Assembly: GCA_946803715.1 (NCBI GenBank)
Contig: CAMPET010000043.1
Span: 131,716-195,715, forward strand
Direction of reading: 5' to 3'
DNA length: 64,000 nt
Source of the DNA: Beroe ovata
Lineage: Eukaryota; Ctenophora; Nuda; Beroida; Beroidae
This document shows, piece by piece, positions 25,370-63,078 of the stretch. The notes below the pieces were generated by a model, which saw only the letters and a list, made by a program, of their open reading frames with translations, did no database searches and was not told where the DNA came from. Every line of letters starts with the position of its first letter. The stretch's first letter is position 1. A program made the translations under genes and the position numbers.

Positions 25370-26346
25370 TAAGGTAGTCTACTCAATAAGTTAGTCTACT
25401 CAATAAGGTAGTCTACTCAATAAGGTAGTCTACCCAATAATGTAACGGGGATTTGCCCTTATGTGTTCTCGACACAGTCCATATTATTGGTATCTTACTT
25501 GAGTCGAGTTTTTGTGGTGTTGTTGTCATATTGGTGCGTTATTGTTGTTTTACTATCGGTTATGGTCGACGCCAGTTGCTTCATTCCCTCGACCCTAACA
25601 CGTGTTTCATTCCCTCAACGTGCGCTTTTGCTCAGCTATTTAACGACCAAGTGGAGATATTTGGTAGTATACAGTTCACTAAACTGTCAATTCTCACTGG
25701 TGTTATAAAGATCGGTCTAAAAGCATTCCTTGAGAGTGTGAGATTGCGTACCTTTGGGAAATTCGGTCTACAACAAGTTCAGGTAAACAGATAATTTGAG
25801 CAGATTTGTACTTAATAATTGTACTCTTGAACAGCAACTCAGTGGGGTTGAACAGCAACTCAGTGGTGGTTGTTTAGCAACTCAGTGGTTGTTGTTTGAG
25901 CAACAATTGTGTTCAGGTTGACGTGTACTATCTGCGCGAGTATCTGTGGAGATTTGTGGAAGAGGAAAGGTTGCTTTACTTTCTACTTGAAGAGGTTTGC
26001 ACACAGAGTTTGCTATTATAGACACGGTCTACAATTACTATTAACAGGATCTAAAGTAATGGACTAGCATTGTCTATTATAGTCTTGACAATCATCTGCA
26101 GGTTGTAAACAGTGCTGTGGACCGATGTATAGACCCTGTCATGATGGAACCATCAGTTCTGATGCTGCTCTGTGAACCTAGCTAACTCAGGGAGCCAGTA
26201 TATTCGACGCTGGTCGTTGTATGGTACGTTATGTCTACAGAGTTATGGTACTTGCTAGTATGTCAACATTCAACTGTTATTCTTCTGACTTGGACAGTGA
26301 AAATGTTTCATTTTGAAAATTAGTTGCTGGTTTGATTTGATTATAT
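25370..26346 (+). repeat. Second copy of the VPS51 3' exons
   Basis: After the single N at 25369 the sequence restarts with minisatellite units and then repeats the last three VPS51 exons: 25636-25782, 25917-25994 and 26102-26185 with the same stop. The coding lengths are identical (147, 78 and 84 bases). Intron differences include a 14-base indel and an extra AGCAACTCAGTGG-type repeat unit. The left copy ends at ATTATATT and the right copy continues past the same word at 26346. This is what an unmerged contig overlap looks like. Confidence 0.85.
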
Positions 26347-26730
26347 TGTGTTTATGCTATTGATTGTTATTTTAGAATCAAATTGTCAATTTCCGTTCAT
26401 TGAGGAAACTGTTTTGATTTGTACACAAATCTGGCAACCTTTTGTCTGTCACACATTTTACCGTCATAGTTGGAGCGCGCTCTGTTTTCCTTGAAGAGAT
26501 ATGGCGCGTCACGCGCGCTCATATTGCACGCGCGTAGAAATAAGCAGAATTTGAACGTATCTCGCTACTCAGTACTCACCCCGACGATACTGGTTTCAAT
26601 TCAGCAAATGGACAAATGCTAGTCAAAGGGAAACTGATTTCATTTAAGGATTAGAATTATGCGTCAGCTATGACAGTGAAATTTGTTAGATATCGGTAAA
26701 AATACGTTAAAATGTGAAATAATAAGTGTT

Positions 26731-26981
26731 CGAATTTGAAGGAAATTTCTGGTATTCCTCTGATTGCGAACTCAGACAATGAAACAGTGTTTAGACTTTA
26801 ATTGGAGAAAATACTTTCAATGTACAACATCATCTTCAGTCACCACAAATTTGATTGTATAAAGTAGTGTTGTAAAGTTTAATGTTGTACATTGAAAGTA
26901 TTTTCTCCAATTAAAGTCTAACCACTGTTTCATTGTCTGAGTTCGCAATCAGAGGAATACCAGAAATTTCCTTCAAATTCG
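26731..26981. repeat. Long inverted repeat between VPS51 and ATR
   Basis: Arms of 100 bases (26731-26830 and 26882-26981) are near-perfect reverse complements separated by about 51 bases. The outer ends read CGAATTTGAAGGAAATTTC. A transcript crossing it would form a long hairpin. It sits in the 0.9-kb interval where the VPS51 and ATR 3' ends converge. Otherwise 26190-27114 shows only a CpG-rich stretch at 26470-26545 and no gene. Confidence 0.85.
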
Positions 26982-27114
26982 TAGTAACTATGCGACTCTT
27001 AAACATAACCCCTCTCCAAATGTTAATAAGTGTTCGCCTTCTCATTTTCTCGTCCCACTTTCTATGGAGAGTCCAAAGTACGCTCGAAAACATTATAGGA
27101 TGTCATCAAACTCA

Positions 27115-52894
<25,780 letters not shown>

Positions 52895-53075
52895 CAACCT
52901 GGAATACCTGATGCTTAGATAATACAAGGAAGTCCCATATCCCACAGAAATAGAAGCTAAATGGACGGCTACTAATAATGTAATAATACAGTGATATGAA
53001 GGAATAAGTACACTCAATTGGTTTATTATACATCTGATATTTACAAACTATACAGCTGTTTTGAGTAGAAGTCCA

Positions 53076-54437
53076 TCATAAATGGATGATTCCTGAGTAA
53101 TCTTGATGCACTTTTTGGATGACATCGAAACAGTCTAAAAACCAATACTTATCAATTCCATAAGCCTCATATTGATGCATGAAGGCTCTTGCCTGTATCT
53201 TGGTCCATGATTGGTCAAGTAGTTGTTCAAGAAAATGTCCATTCTTTGCAGCATTACTTATAACAAACATTGATTTATCAAGTTTCTGATAAGAATCAGG
53301 TGAATAACCAAACAGACATTTCATTGAGTTAGATTTATAGAAATCTGGAACAATGAACTTTTCTTCAATTTCTTTGACAGGACTCTGAGTTCCATGGCAG
53401 ACTATGAAGTTGCTAATGCAGGTATTCAGTGAGACATTCTTGTTGGATGTTGTTAGTTCAGATTTAGGTCGTATGCTCCATATAAGCCCCTCATCTAAAA
53501 CACTATTCTGAAGTAACATTTGCCTGGAGTACTTACCAATCATTTCCCATGAAGTATTGGTGAATGACTTGCTTTGGTCACTGACTACTGGCATAGCCCT
53601 TACTGAAAGCAATTTGTATCCTGGGTGTGGAACAAGGTGCTGAATAATTTCGTCAGTTTCTATCAGAGTTTTCACTTGCTTCTCCTTTCCATCACGAGAA
53701 ATTGATTTAACCTTAAAACTAGGCAAAAAAGATCCACAAATATGACTTGAAATGAGGCTATTTATCTCATTAAAAGATACTGTTCCTTTGCTGGATCCAG
53801 AATTCCAAGATGGTAACAATCGATTTGATAATTTTTGATACTCATCATTATGCAGGAGCAAAATTGAGTCAGAGTTCTGATAAAGAGAGGACAATGTTAA
53901 GAGCATATTGTAACATTGAACTGGTACTTCACCCTGTGAAAATGGCAATACTACATGATTGACAATTAGGACACCAGGTATAACATGTTTCACAATTTCT
54001 GTTACTTTGCAGCCAAGTCCTGACCCTGTACCCCCAGCTGAACTCATTAGAATGAAAACAGTAGTTATTGATGGCAATTGATCTGAAATAACCTTGATTG
54101 CTTCTTTTATTTCATCTTCCATCAACGTTCCATGATTGAGATATCCATTTGCCCAATTGTTACCTGATCCTTGTTTTGCTGATACACATGCTCTTGCACT
54201 ATAAGACCAATGTTGGGAACTTTTGTTCAAGCACTTTGAGATCACTTTATACTCCATATCAATGAGTACAGCATTAGCTAACAATTTTTCTCCAATCCTG
54301 TTGAAAAATCTATGTATAATTGCATCATTGATTGAATCCTTTTTGCTGTATGATGCTTCTTCAAGTAAGGCATTAAACAAACATTCCCCTAACTGATTCC
54401 CACACTGCCCAACTTGAATGACTACTGTGCTACTCAT
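53076..54437 (-). CDS. TUBD1: Delta-tubulin, intronless
   Basis: Delta-tubulin is a centriole component needed for triplet microtubules. The 453-residue protein has the same length as human TUBD1. Tubulin GTPase features are present: GQCGNQ at 10-15 and SAGGTGSGLG, with the glycine-rich loop at about 133-142. KQGSGNNWANGY (88-99) is typical of delta rather than alpha, beta or gamma tubulin. The start is the internal Met before SSTVVIQVGQCGNQ, matching the family; the frame extends 25 codons upstream to 54512, but that leader has no tubulin counterpart. No introns, unlike the neighbouring genes. Its stop is only about 180 bases upstream of the ATR start on the same strand, so its 3'UTR and the ATR promoter or 5'UTR must overlap or abut. 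Confidence 0.9.
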   Translation of the reverse strand: MSSTVVIQVGQCGNQLGECLFNALLEEASYSKKDSINDAIIHRFFNRIGEKLLANAVLIDMEYKVISKCLNKSSQHWSYSARACVSAKQGSGNNWANGYLNHGTLMEDEIKEAIKVISDQLPSITTVFILMSSAGGTGSGLGCKVTEIVKHVIPGVLIVNHVVLPFSQGEVPVQCYNMLLTLSSLYQNSDSILLLHNDEYQKLSNRLLPSWNSGSSKGTVSFNEINSLISSHICGSFLPSFKVKSISRDGKEKQVKTLIETDEIIQHLVPHPGYKLLSVRAMPVVSDQSKSFTNTSWEMIGKYSRQMLLQNSVLDEGLIWSIRPKSELTTSNKNVSLNTCISNFIVCHGTQSPVKEIEEKFIVPDFYKSNSMKCLFGYSPDSYQKLDKSMFVISNAAKNGHFLEQLLDQSWTKIQARAFMHQYEAYGIDKYWFLDCFDVIQKVHQDYSGIIHL

Positions 54438-54512
54438 TGATCCATTACACTGAAGATTGTATAGGAGGGTAAACACTGATCCATTTGATGACAACCTATT
54501 ATTTTCACTCAA

Positions 54513-56539
54513 ATTACTATAGTATTATGTGAGCCATGTAATATGTATATGAAATGTTTGTATTTGGGTCCGGTAGGTAGTTCTTGCCAAAAAGTGAACT
54601 TCACTATACTGAAACTTGAAGTGGCTGGAACAAAAGGAATTGGATTGTTGATGAAACCCACCATTTTCCAGTAACATATTTGAATACTTATATTGGATAT
54701 CTGCTGTGCATTCTCTCATAATTTTCTCTTAAGTTTGCAAATGATGTGATAGCTGCTGTAAAACTATGTCAGCACGTGTGCAATATGTCTCAATGTCTCA
54801 TGCGTGATCATGAAATTATTTTGAAATGATCATCGTAAATAAATATAATTTTACAACTTATTTGCTGAATGCTCAATGTTATTTGTCCAGTTTTGCTCCC
54901 ACACGGCTAGCTGTTCATTTTTTGCTGTTAAGTGACAAACAATATTTTGCTTGGTGATGCTGAGCCCAGCTGATATGATGCGAGCCACAAGCGAGTTTGA
55001 CAGTCAAAATAATTTTGAGCACGCGCAAAAATAAAATTATCGACATAAACGATTGAATATTATATAATCGTCGACTACATTGCCGGATTTTATCTGTCCA
55101 CCGTTTCGGCGTTTCTTGCGCGCGGCGCGCGCGCCTTCATCGAAGGCCGAAAACCATGTGCACACGTTGCGCGCCCCTGTTCTACTCAGTGAACTGAAAA
55201 GTCGTAGAAATTAAAATCGTAGAAAGTCTCCAAATCACGGAGACGCGCAGCGTGCGCGGAGTATTTGGGTCATGGTCACGCAGCGCGGGAACACCAAAAA
55301 CCTGTTGCGGCTTTCAATGATGCAGATGGAGCGCGCGCCGCGCGCCAAATATAAAACAGTGGACAGATATTAACATCTGGCATGTGCAACGACTTCACAC
55401 ACAACCTATTTAGCAGCTTTATGCACACGTTGCGCGCGCCCACTAGCCTCTTATTTTACTGATCGTCCCGCAATGATTTGAAATTTTGTAAACGTAAACG
55501 CAGAGCGCGCGCCGCGGAGTATCGGGATCACGTAGCTCGCCTGAGGAACAAGCAGCCCTGATTTGAGAACTGATCATATTTATTGCATAAATTACTAATT
55601 CAATGAATTCAGAAACTTTCTAACAGAACACTGCATGATGGGAGTGTGGTCCTTCTATTCAATTCAATTCAATTCAAAGAACTTGAGTGTCATGTCTTGA
55701 AATGCCTCCTCCGTTTTATGACTTCATTACAGCTTAAGTAACTCTTGACCTATTGTATCCTGATAACTTGTCAAGCCTGTTGTCAAGTCATGATTAAAAA
55801 TGGATTATTAACCAATTTCCTCTTATACATTTATCTTTTGAATCAGGATTATTGCTTGTGACACCATTACCATACATTGCTCTTAATGGTAACAGTACGG
55901 AATGCCCAACTTCTAGAATACCCAAAGTTTCAATTACCCAACTGAATTGTTGTGTACTTGGATATCCCTTGCATGATGACTGGTACATCCAACTCATTAC
56001 TGCAGTAGAAAGTCATGTGAACCTACCTCAATAACTACTTTGCCAGGTGACTCAATTGAATCACTGCTCCATCACATGATTCAATTGGGTCCCATGATCC
56101 ATTAGCATTATGCAGCACCCCTATCATTGTCAAATGATATATGATATGCTGTATACATGACTACATTATCCTCCATTTTTCCTTCAAGCCTACCTACCCT
56201 TTATCTCCTGTGTCCTGGTTTAGATTTAGGGCCAGGATATTCTATAACAACTGCCAGTTATTTTCAGTCAAAACTGTTATTGACATGATCAATATCAACC
56301 CTACCTGCACAGTCCCCCTGCATCAAGTACAGAACATAGCATGCATGATTGCAGTCTATTATGGCTAATTAGTTGTTGAGTATTCAGGGCATGTTGTTAT
56401 CCATACCCAACTCAGTGGTGGGTATTCACAACCTTGGATATTCTAGAAGTTTGGTATTCTGTTCCCCATTCCTCTTAACCCATCTATTATTGAGGGTCTA
56501 AATGATATGGTTGATTGATGGGCAAAAGTGTTTGCAGAT
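54513..56539. other. Intergenic region between TUBD1 and the SDR gene
   Basis: The two flanking genes are divergent. The left part contains the CpG-rich mobile element at 55085-55375 and another CpG-rich block to 55560. 55561-56539 is AT-rich with only short frames; a 68-codon frame at 55794-55997 (-) lacks support. Confidence 0.6.
55085..55375. mobile_element. CpG-rich MITE-like element with inverted ends
   Basis: The left end TTATCTGTCCACCG followed by GCGCGCGGCGCGCGCGCC is mirrored at the right by GCGCGCCGCGCGCC and CAGTGGACAGATATTAA. The interior is the inverted version of the 8.56-8.9 kb repeat (GTTGCGCGCCCCTGTTCTAC, AGTGAACTGAAAAGTCGTAG). No transposase. The complete ends here allow the other copies to be read as fragments of the same element. 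Confidence 0.7.
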
Positions 56540-57496
56540 ATGGTTCATAGAATTGCACTGACTGGTGCTTCTAGTTACACTGGAAGATATGTTATCAATC
56601 ACCTTATCAAGAGACTAGGACCAGAGAATTTTGAAATTGTTAACTTTTCTAATAGAAAACATCTATTGCCAGAAGGATTTAAAAAGTTGAAGATCACCTC
56701 ATTTCCCTATGACTTTCAAAACAAAAATAACCTAATAGAAGCCATGTTAGGTTGTAGCTTATTTATTTGTACTTACTGGGTTAGGTTTGATAACTTCAGA
56801 ATATCTCGTGATGAAGTTACCAACAATGCCAAACTGTTAATCACCTGTGCCAAAGAAGCTGGTGTGGAGAGATGTGTTTATACTAGTCATACTCAAACAA
56901 ATGTCAATTCCAGCATTCCTTACATTGCGGGAAAAGCAGAAGTGGAAAATCATGTCAAGGAGCAGTTTGAAGGAAGATGTGGGATATTGAAGCCATGTAC
57001 TATTTTTGGTGATTCTCCTAAGGAGAGCATTGTGATTAACAACTTGGCATATCTATTGCGGACTTTTCCTGTCATGCCTATTGTTGGTGATGGAAAGTAC
57101 CCCTACCATCCTGTTCATGTGAGAGATCTGGCTAGGCTGTGTATTGAGGCTGGTTTTGATGATCATGGTTTAGGAGAATATGACTGGGATGCTGTGAACC
57201 CAGAGAAGATGGATTTCATAGATCTTCTTACTTTAACTAGAGACACGATTGGAGCTCATTGCTATTTACAGACTAATATTCCAAAAGAACTTGCGTATTT
57301 TTGCACCAAGCCCATCAATTGGTTGAACAATGATATTTTGATTGACCCAACAGACATTGACTTGTTAACAAATCGGATAACTTGTTCTGACAAGGAACCT
57401 TTGGGGAGGATTCGATATTCGGATTGGATCCGTGAATATAGACTTGAAGTGGGGAGGAAATATATTAGTTCCATCGAAAGGTATTATGATAGGTAG
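56540..57496 (+). CDS. Atypical SDR, NmrA/NDUFA9-like NAD(P)-binding protein, intronless
   Basis: A single frame of 318 codons from the Met before VHRIALTGASSYTG; the frame also opens four codons earlier at 56528. The N-terminal Rossmann motif TGASSYTG, a later YIAGK (the Y-x3-K pair of SDRs), LKPCTIFGDSP and HPVHVRDLARLCIEA place it with the atypical or extended SDRs that include NmrA and the 39-kDa complex I subunit. The substrate is unknown. No mitochondrial presequence is obvious, and it is shorter than NDUFA9, so an orthologous role is unlikely. Absence of introns and divergence from animal NDUFA9 raise the possibility of bacterial origin. It is divergent from TUBD1 and lies 260 bases upstream of the Kelch gene on the same strand. 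Confidence 0.8.
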   Translation: MVHRIALTGASSYTGRYVINHLIKRLGPENFEIVNFSNRKHLLPEGFKKLKITSFPYDFQNKNNLIEAMLGCSLFICTYWVRFDNFRISRDEVTNNAKLLITCAKEAGVERCVYTSHTQTNVNSSIPYIAGKAEVENHVKEQFEGRCGILKPCTIFGDSPKESIVINNLAYLLRTFPVMPIVGDGKYPYHPVHVRDLARLCIEAGFDDHGLGEYDWDAVNPEKMDFIDLLTLTRDTIGAHCYLQTNIPKELAYFCTKPINWLNNDILIDPTDIDLLTNRITCSDKEPLGRIRYSDWIREYRLEVGRKYISSIERYYDR

Positions 57497-57758
57497 TCGT
57501 AGGATAAATCAAAGTAAAGCCATGATTGAGATATCTTGTGATATATCCCCAACGTTGTGTATATTTTTCCCTCAGTTTTGTCAAGTAAACCGTTATTTGT
57601 TAAGAAACTTGCCTGTAAATTTCATAGGTACTATTATGGGATTATGGTGGTTCAATGGTTCATGGTTGAACAGTGAATTCATGCTGTGAATTGATCTCTA
57701 TAACTATCTCTGGCTTGCTTTTTTAAGTTTGTCCAAATCCAAGCATTGACACTTCAGA

Positions 57759-60700
57759 ATGACAGAAGTTGAATTAGGAGTCGGGAAGTTCTTGTTTAGG
57801 AAACCAAATCATTCGGACCAGTTGCTCAAATCTCTTGACAACTTCCGGCAAAGCGGTCTCTACACAGATTTCTCACTGCTAGTTGAGGACCATGTTATCC
57901 CTTGCCACAAAGTTGTCTTGGCATCTCTCATCCCCTATTTCAATTCCATGTTTTCAAGGTATGTTCATTTGAAAACATACTGCATTTTTACTTGACCTAC
58001 CTTACAGGAACCTCACTCTACTACAGTTTGCACAACACAATTATATCTCCTCCAGCAAAATGTTTGAGAGTCAAATCAATACAGCTAGTATCAAAGATAT
58101 GGATCTAGATACTCTTCAGATGATCATAGACTTCTCATATAGTGGCGAGATTATCATTACCCAGGTTAACAGATAAGTCTATATTATATTGTATTGAATG
58201 ATCGCTCATCTAGCTTCAGATTTCGTTTCTTTGTCTCCTTTGTCCCAAAACTTAGCACATGAACACTCCAGTCGAATGTTGAAGATGTGCTGAAAGCAGC
58301 GTCGTTTTTCCAAATTCATTCTCTGAGGAATGCAAGCTGCAAGTATCTGGCCCAGTTACTGGATGCGAGCAATGCTATTGGAGTGTACCGCTTTGCTGAA
58401 CACTACATGTGTGCCCAACTCGAGGAGGCTGCGTTCAGGTATCCATATCATGACACCGCTACACTATTGGTCCTTGACACCGACACAGGAATCTCAGAAT
58501 GTAATACAAAGTCTGCTCCGACATACACACTGACATTTTAAGGTACATGCTGAACAACTTCACTGAAGTTTCTAAGTCACAAGATTTCCTTGATATCAGC
58601 CCTGCAATTCTCATCAAGCTCCTCTCTGAAGACAGACTGAAAAGCATATCGGAGGAACAAGTGAGTCAATCGGACGTGCTATTAAAGTATTAATTACTTA
58701 TCATTCTGTGGCTAATCGCTTAATTAACCATTAATTAGTTTGTGATTAACGCTAATCCCGATGCACCTAGTTTTCCTCATTCCCAGCTGATCTCACAACT
58801 TTTGTCGATTCAAAGTCGGATTTTTGCCAGATAAGTTGATGCGTTCAAACTCAAAATTCGGACAAAGGTTTGAACAATATTCACAAGTTCGTAGCAAACA
58901 TCAGACAACTGAGAAAAACTGCCAAATAGTAGAATTTGTAGAAAACCGTGGAGCTGAAACTTCTCTTATGCAAAATAAGAGAACATTAAATCCTGCTTTC
59001 AGAATGTGGAGACACAGCTGGGCAAGGTTGCCAGTGCTTCGGTCACACGGTATTGAAACACCATGATATATATTATTCATATACAGTGTGTGTTTTGTAT
59101 GAATTGTCAATTATCATGTTACACCTTCCCATTCGCTTAAACAATAAACATGATCATGAAAAGTCACGGGAGATACGGTTATTGTCAACTGACATAGCAT
59201 GTTTGGTGAGCACATATATAAGACTCATTCACAATTCCCTTCATCTCTAGGTTATCCTAGAAAACCAATCACCTATTCTCAGAAGATCAATTTCATATGC
59301 CTGGGGATAGTGATGTTAGGGTATAGTGATCTTCATTATATACAATGGTAATGAAACGTGGATCAAGGTTGAGATTCATCATTACACAATGGAAGAGGAC
59401 AGAACACATATATGCCGATTATACCAAACTATAGACAATTCACTGTCTGTGGCCCACCAATTGTAGTACACAACTTAATAGAAGTATTTTGTGAGTTACC
59501 ATCTGCAATGTATCAGGTTTACAGTGCGGTAGTGAGATGGGCGAAGCACGATATTGCATCGCGGAAACAGCATCTACATCAAGTCATGTCGTACGTCAGG
59601 TATGTCAAAAGGCGAATTGCTGTACGCCGGTTCGGTCTGGTAAGGCGCCTGTTTGACGCCAAGATAACAGTACCACGTCAATTTCACATCAGCCTCAGCT
59701 TTCCATATTGCTTGTATTCATCGCTGAGTTTATCACGTTTTGACTCAGGTTCGGTTTGATGAGCAGAGAAACACTACAGCAGTTATGCCAGTGTGAGGAC
59801 ACTATGATGCCTATCATACAGCAGATATCATCCACTTGCTACCCACTGCGACACTTCTCAAACCAGCCTAGGGATCCCCAGAGACTTCAACGGTGAGACT
59901 TCATCTAGCGACTTCCTCTAGCGACTTCATACAATACAAACAGCGAGTGATAAGTCACTTGTAAACATATGTATTGTAACATGCAGGCGAATTTACATAG
60001 CTGGTGGGATTGGAGCTGGAGTGAACTCCGCTCTCTCCTCAGTACAGTCCTTCAATCCTGATGATAACTCATGGGAGGTATGCTAAGTCATAGTGTCACA
60101 TGATGGCATAACTTGTGGCAAGTAGGATGTCACAAAATTAAATTTTTACGGCGTGCGCAAACTCCAAACACCATTTCACTCACGCAAGTAAATTTTGTTG
60201 GTTATCCCCAAATGCACAGACACGACAATTCTCGGTGATTGTAGAATTCAGGAATAAATATAGAATTTCATAACACTCCGCACTGCCAACTCTCAGGATC
60301 TGACGAGTCTGACATATCCCCGGTTCGGAGCTGGGTTAGTGTCACGGATGGGTTCTCTGTACATGATAGGCGGACACACGGGCTCCAGCTACATTAACAC
60401 AGTGGAGAAATACGATTTTGAGGGACATTGCTGGGTTACGCTTCCTGGTATATCTGGACCAACCCGACGGTTAGAAATGTGTGGTTGAATAATCAAATTT
60501 GTCTCGATAATGGTACTCTTGCTGAAGCTTCAATCTGATTGTGTAAAAACTCTACAGATGATATTGTTCATGGATATTCCTTACATTGTATCCATATGGT
60601 TGAACACGTTATGTTTACACGTTATTGTGCAGCGTGACTAACCCACGTCTCGCACGTTAGACCGTCACCCCATCACGTGTCACAGGTATTTCAGCACAAC

Positions 60701-61623
60701 GGGAGTTGACGGAAAGATAATGATAATGGGTGGCTGTGACACGGTGAGTTACAAGGACACGGCAGCAGTACTGGACATAGCCTCCAAACAGTTGATCCAC
60801 GCGGGTAAAATGACAGAGCAGCGAGTGTACTGTGGTAGTGCTGTACTCAATGATGTGGTCTATGTGGTTGGCGGGTGAGTTGGGGACTCATGACATTTGT
60901 TATAGATAGTTCACATTTGTTATTGAAAGCTCAGAATGACAGTTTATTTCGTTGAACTTTATAATATCTTCTCTTGTCTCTAAAGTATAAAGACGCCGTC
61001 TTATAATTTGTTATTTTGCCCGTAGATACGGCATTTACCATCAATATCTCCGACTAAACACTGCTGAGAAGTACGACCAGCTCACGGGAATTTGGGAGAC
61101 CATTGCCAGTCTTAACGTTCCGAGGAGTGGCCTTGGCGTTGTGGCGATCAACGGCAACATATACGCCATCGGGGGTTTCGACGGGAAAAATTATCTGAAG
61201 TAAGTAAAAATACTTTGAATTCATGTGCGAATATTGCTGATTGAAGCCAGAGATTGTTACTATGTACAATGCAAATTGCGATATCATTCTTTAACCATGC
61301 AACGCTCAGCTCTGTTGAAGAATATGATCCGTATAGAGACGAATGGCGCCTCATCGAGCCACTAAAACACGCCAGACGGGCGCACGGGGCTGCATCCATC
61401 AACGGGTAACTGTCTTGATACTAATTCTGAGGTGAAGGCATATTATTCTCAGATCACACGTGAGTAACACGTACCCAAACCCAGGTATATCTACGTGTTT
61501 GGAGGATTTGATGGAGCCAAATTCCTCTCGTCCGTCGAACGGTATGATCCTTACCTCAAAATATGGGAGAGTTTGCCCGACATGCCAAGGGCGAAGGCAT
61601 ACTTCGGAACAACCGTCGTTTAG
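57759..61623 (+). CDS. BTB-BACK-Kelch protein (KLHL family, probable CUL3 adaptor)
   Basis: Twelve exons splice in frame to 560 residues, the usual KLHL size: 57759-57958, 58056-58164, 58272-58438, 58543-58660, 59517-59599, 59749-59892, 59987-60077, 60297-60469, 60686-60874, 61026-61199, 61310-61405 and 61485-61623. The BTB domain has the standard SGLYTDFSLLVED and HKVVLASLIPYFNSMFS segments. BACK follows (SFFQIHSLRNASCKYL, GVYRFAEHYMC). The C-terminal half is a kelch propeller with blades marked by GGIGAG, MIGGHTG, IMGGCD, VVGGYG, IGGFDG and FGGFDG. Such proteins bring substrates to cullin-3 ubiquitin ligases. The ATG at 57759 is the first Met in frame and gives the normal BTB spacing. I cannot assign a particular KLHL number. 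Confidence 0.9.
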
Positions 61624-63078
61624 GAATTCCTGCCGTATTTATGTATAGTCCGATTTGCGAATCCATGATGGAATACGAGCACACCAAGAAGCGAGAGAAT
61701 GTACTATTCAACGACAATTATTTCAAATACTTTGTATGATATATGTCGATATTCGACAGTGAGTCGCTATTTTATGTCGTGAGATGATGTTCATATCATG
61801 ATAGGAGAATCAAACGTTCGGGAGATGGCAGCATGGAACTTCTGTTGGAATTTTATGGTGGAAAGGATGAATGACCATAAATACAATTGTCGTCTGTGTC
61901 AGAATGTCACATTGGTTCAAACTCACGTGTTGATGCTATCGGAATGTGTGATTGACTGGTAATATCGTGAAGCGAGTATTTTGGAGGTATCAAGACAATT
62001 TCACTTGTCAGCTGTCATTTTGAATAGCGCTTACTCATGCCTCAACCAACCAAACACTCCTTGTATTGGTCATATCGGCTCTGGTTATAGCAGTACTGAT
62101 TATGACGTCACTGCTTTAGTCAACCGACACTGGTTTATCAATGCAACACAACTCGGATCGGATAATGTGATAGCATTTGTTACTTCTCAGGGCTGAACCC
62201 CACTATACATGGATTTATTACGGGATTGATTATATCATGCCTGCTCATCAATCAGGTTCTGCTATGAAGGTGATTGTATGCACTTATTATATTGTTGGGT
62301 CATTGTTAACCCCGTAATGAATTATCACAGGATAACTGTAGGACAGGATTGTACCTTGATTGTTTATATAGTACAAGATTAATCGAGCCAAGTTTTCTGT
62401 AACAACCCCTGAAACAGATTCATCACAAAGACTTCACATTTTTTCGATATTTTTTCACTTACTTAACGTTATTAAGATTGGGTTTCGGAGGTTGTTTGGA
62501 TTCTCGCTTGATCAGTTTGATAATCTTATAGTCCTTAAGCGGCATGTATATTTTTGTGATATTAGTGTTTTCAGATATTCATATCATAATTCTCGATACG
62601 TGAAGCAGCATTTTCGTCAATCATAACCAAGGTAAAATTATAAGCAGTGTTGAGTGTATCGAGAGTTACCACTTATCCGATAAGTTTTTGTTTGAATTGC
62701 GAATCTTATGATAAATAATATTTGATTTTTTTTGTGATTCTCATCTCTATTGATTCTCATCTCTATTGGACCTTGACCAAGACGTATTGCCCTATGAGTA
62801 AATTAACAAATAGTGAGTAATATCGCATTGATAAGATGTCTGACTACCCCCATCTCCCTAGCATCGTTCATGGAACCGTGATGACGTGATAGCAACCAGT
62901 TTATATGTGATATAGCTGAACACACACTCTCATGGTGCTGATCGTATAGTCCGACATAAACAGTAGACAGTAGACACACAGGTTGTCCGAAAAAACAGGA
63001 AGCACACATCAACTACGTACCTATCAAGTCCCCTCATACGCCATACAGTGACCGCAGAACGCAGAATACCCCCGCAAC
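61624..63078. other. Intergenic region between the Kelch gene and SPAG7
   Basis: AT-rich, 3' flank of the Kelch gene and probable SPAG7 promoter. A direct repeat TGATTCTCATCTCTATTG occurs twice at 62736-62767. No gene seen. Confidence 0.6.

Noticed and set aside
54438-54512. 25-codon N-terminal extension of delta-tubulin
   Set aside because: Tubulins begin a few residues before the GQCGNQ motif, and using the internal Met gives the normal 453 residues.
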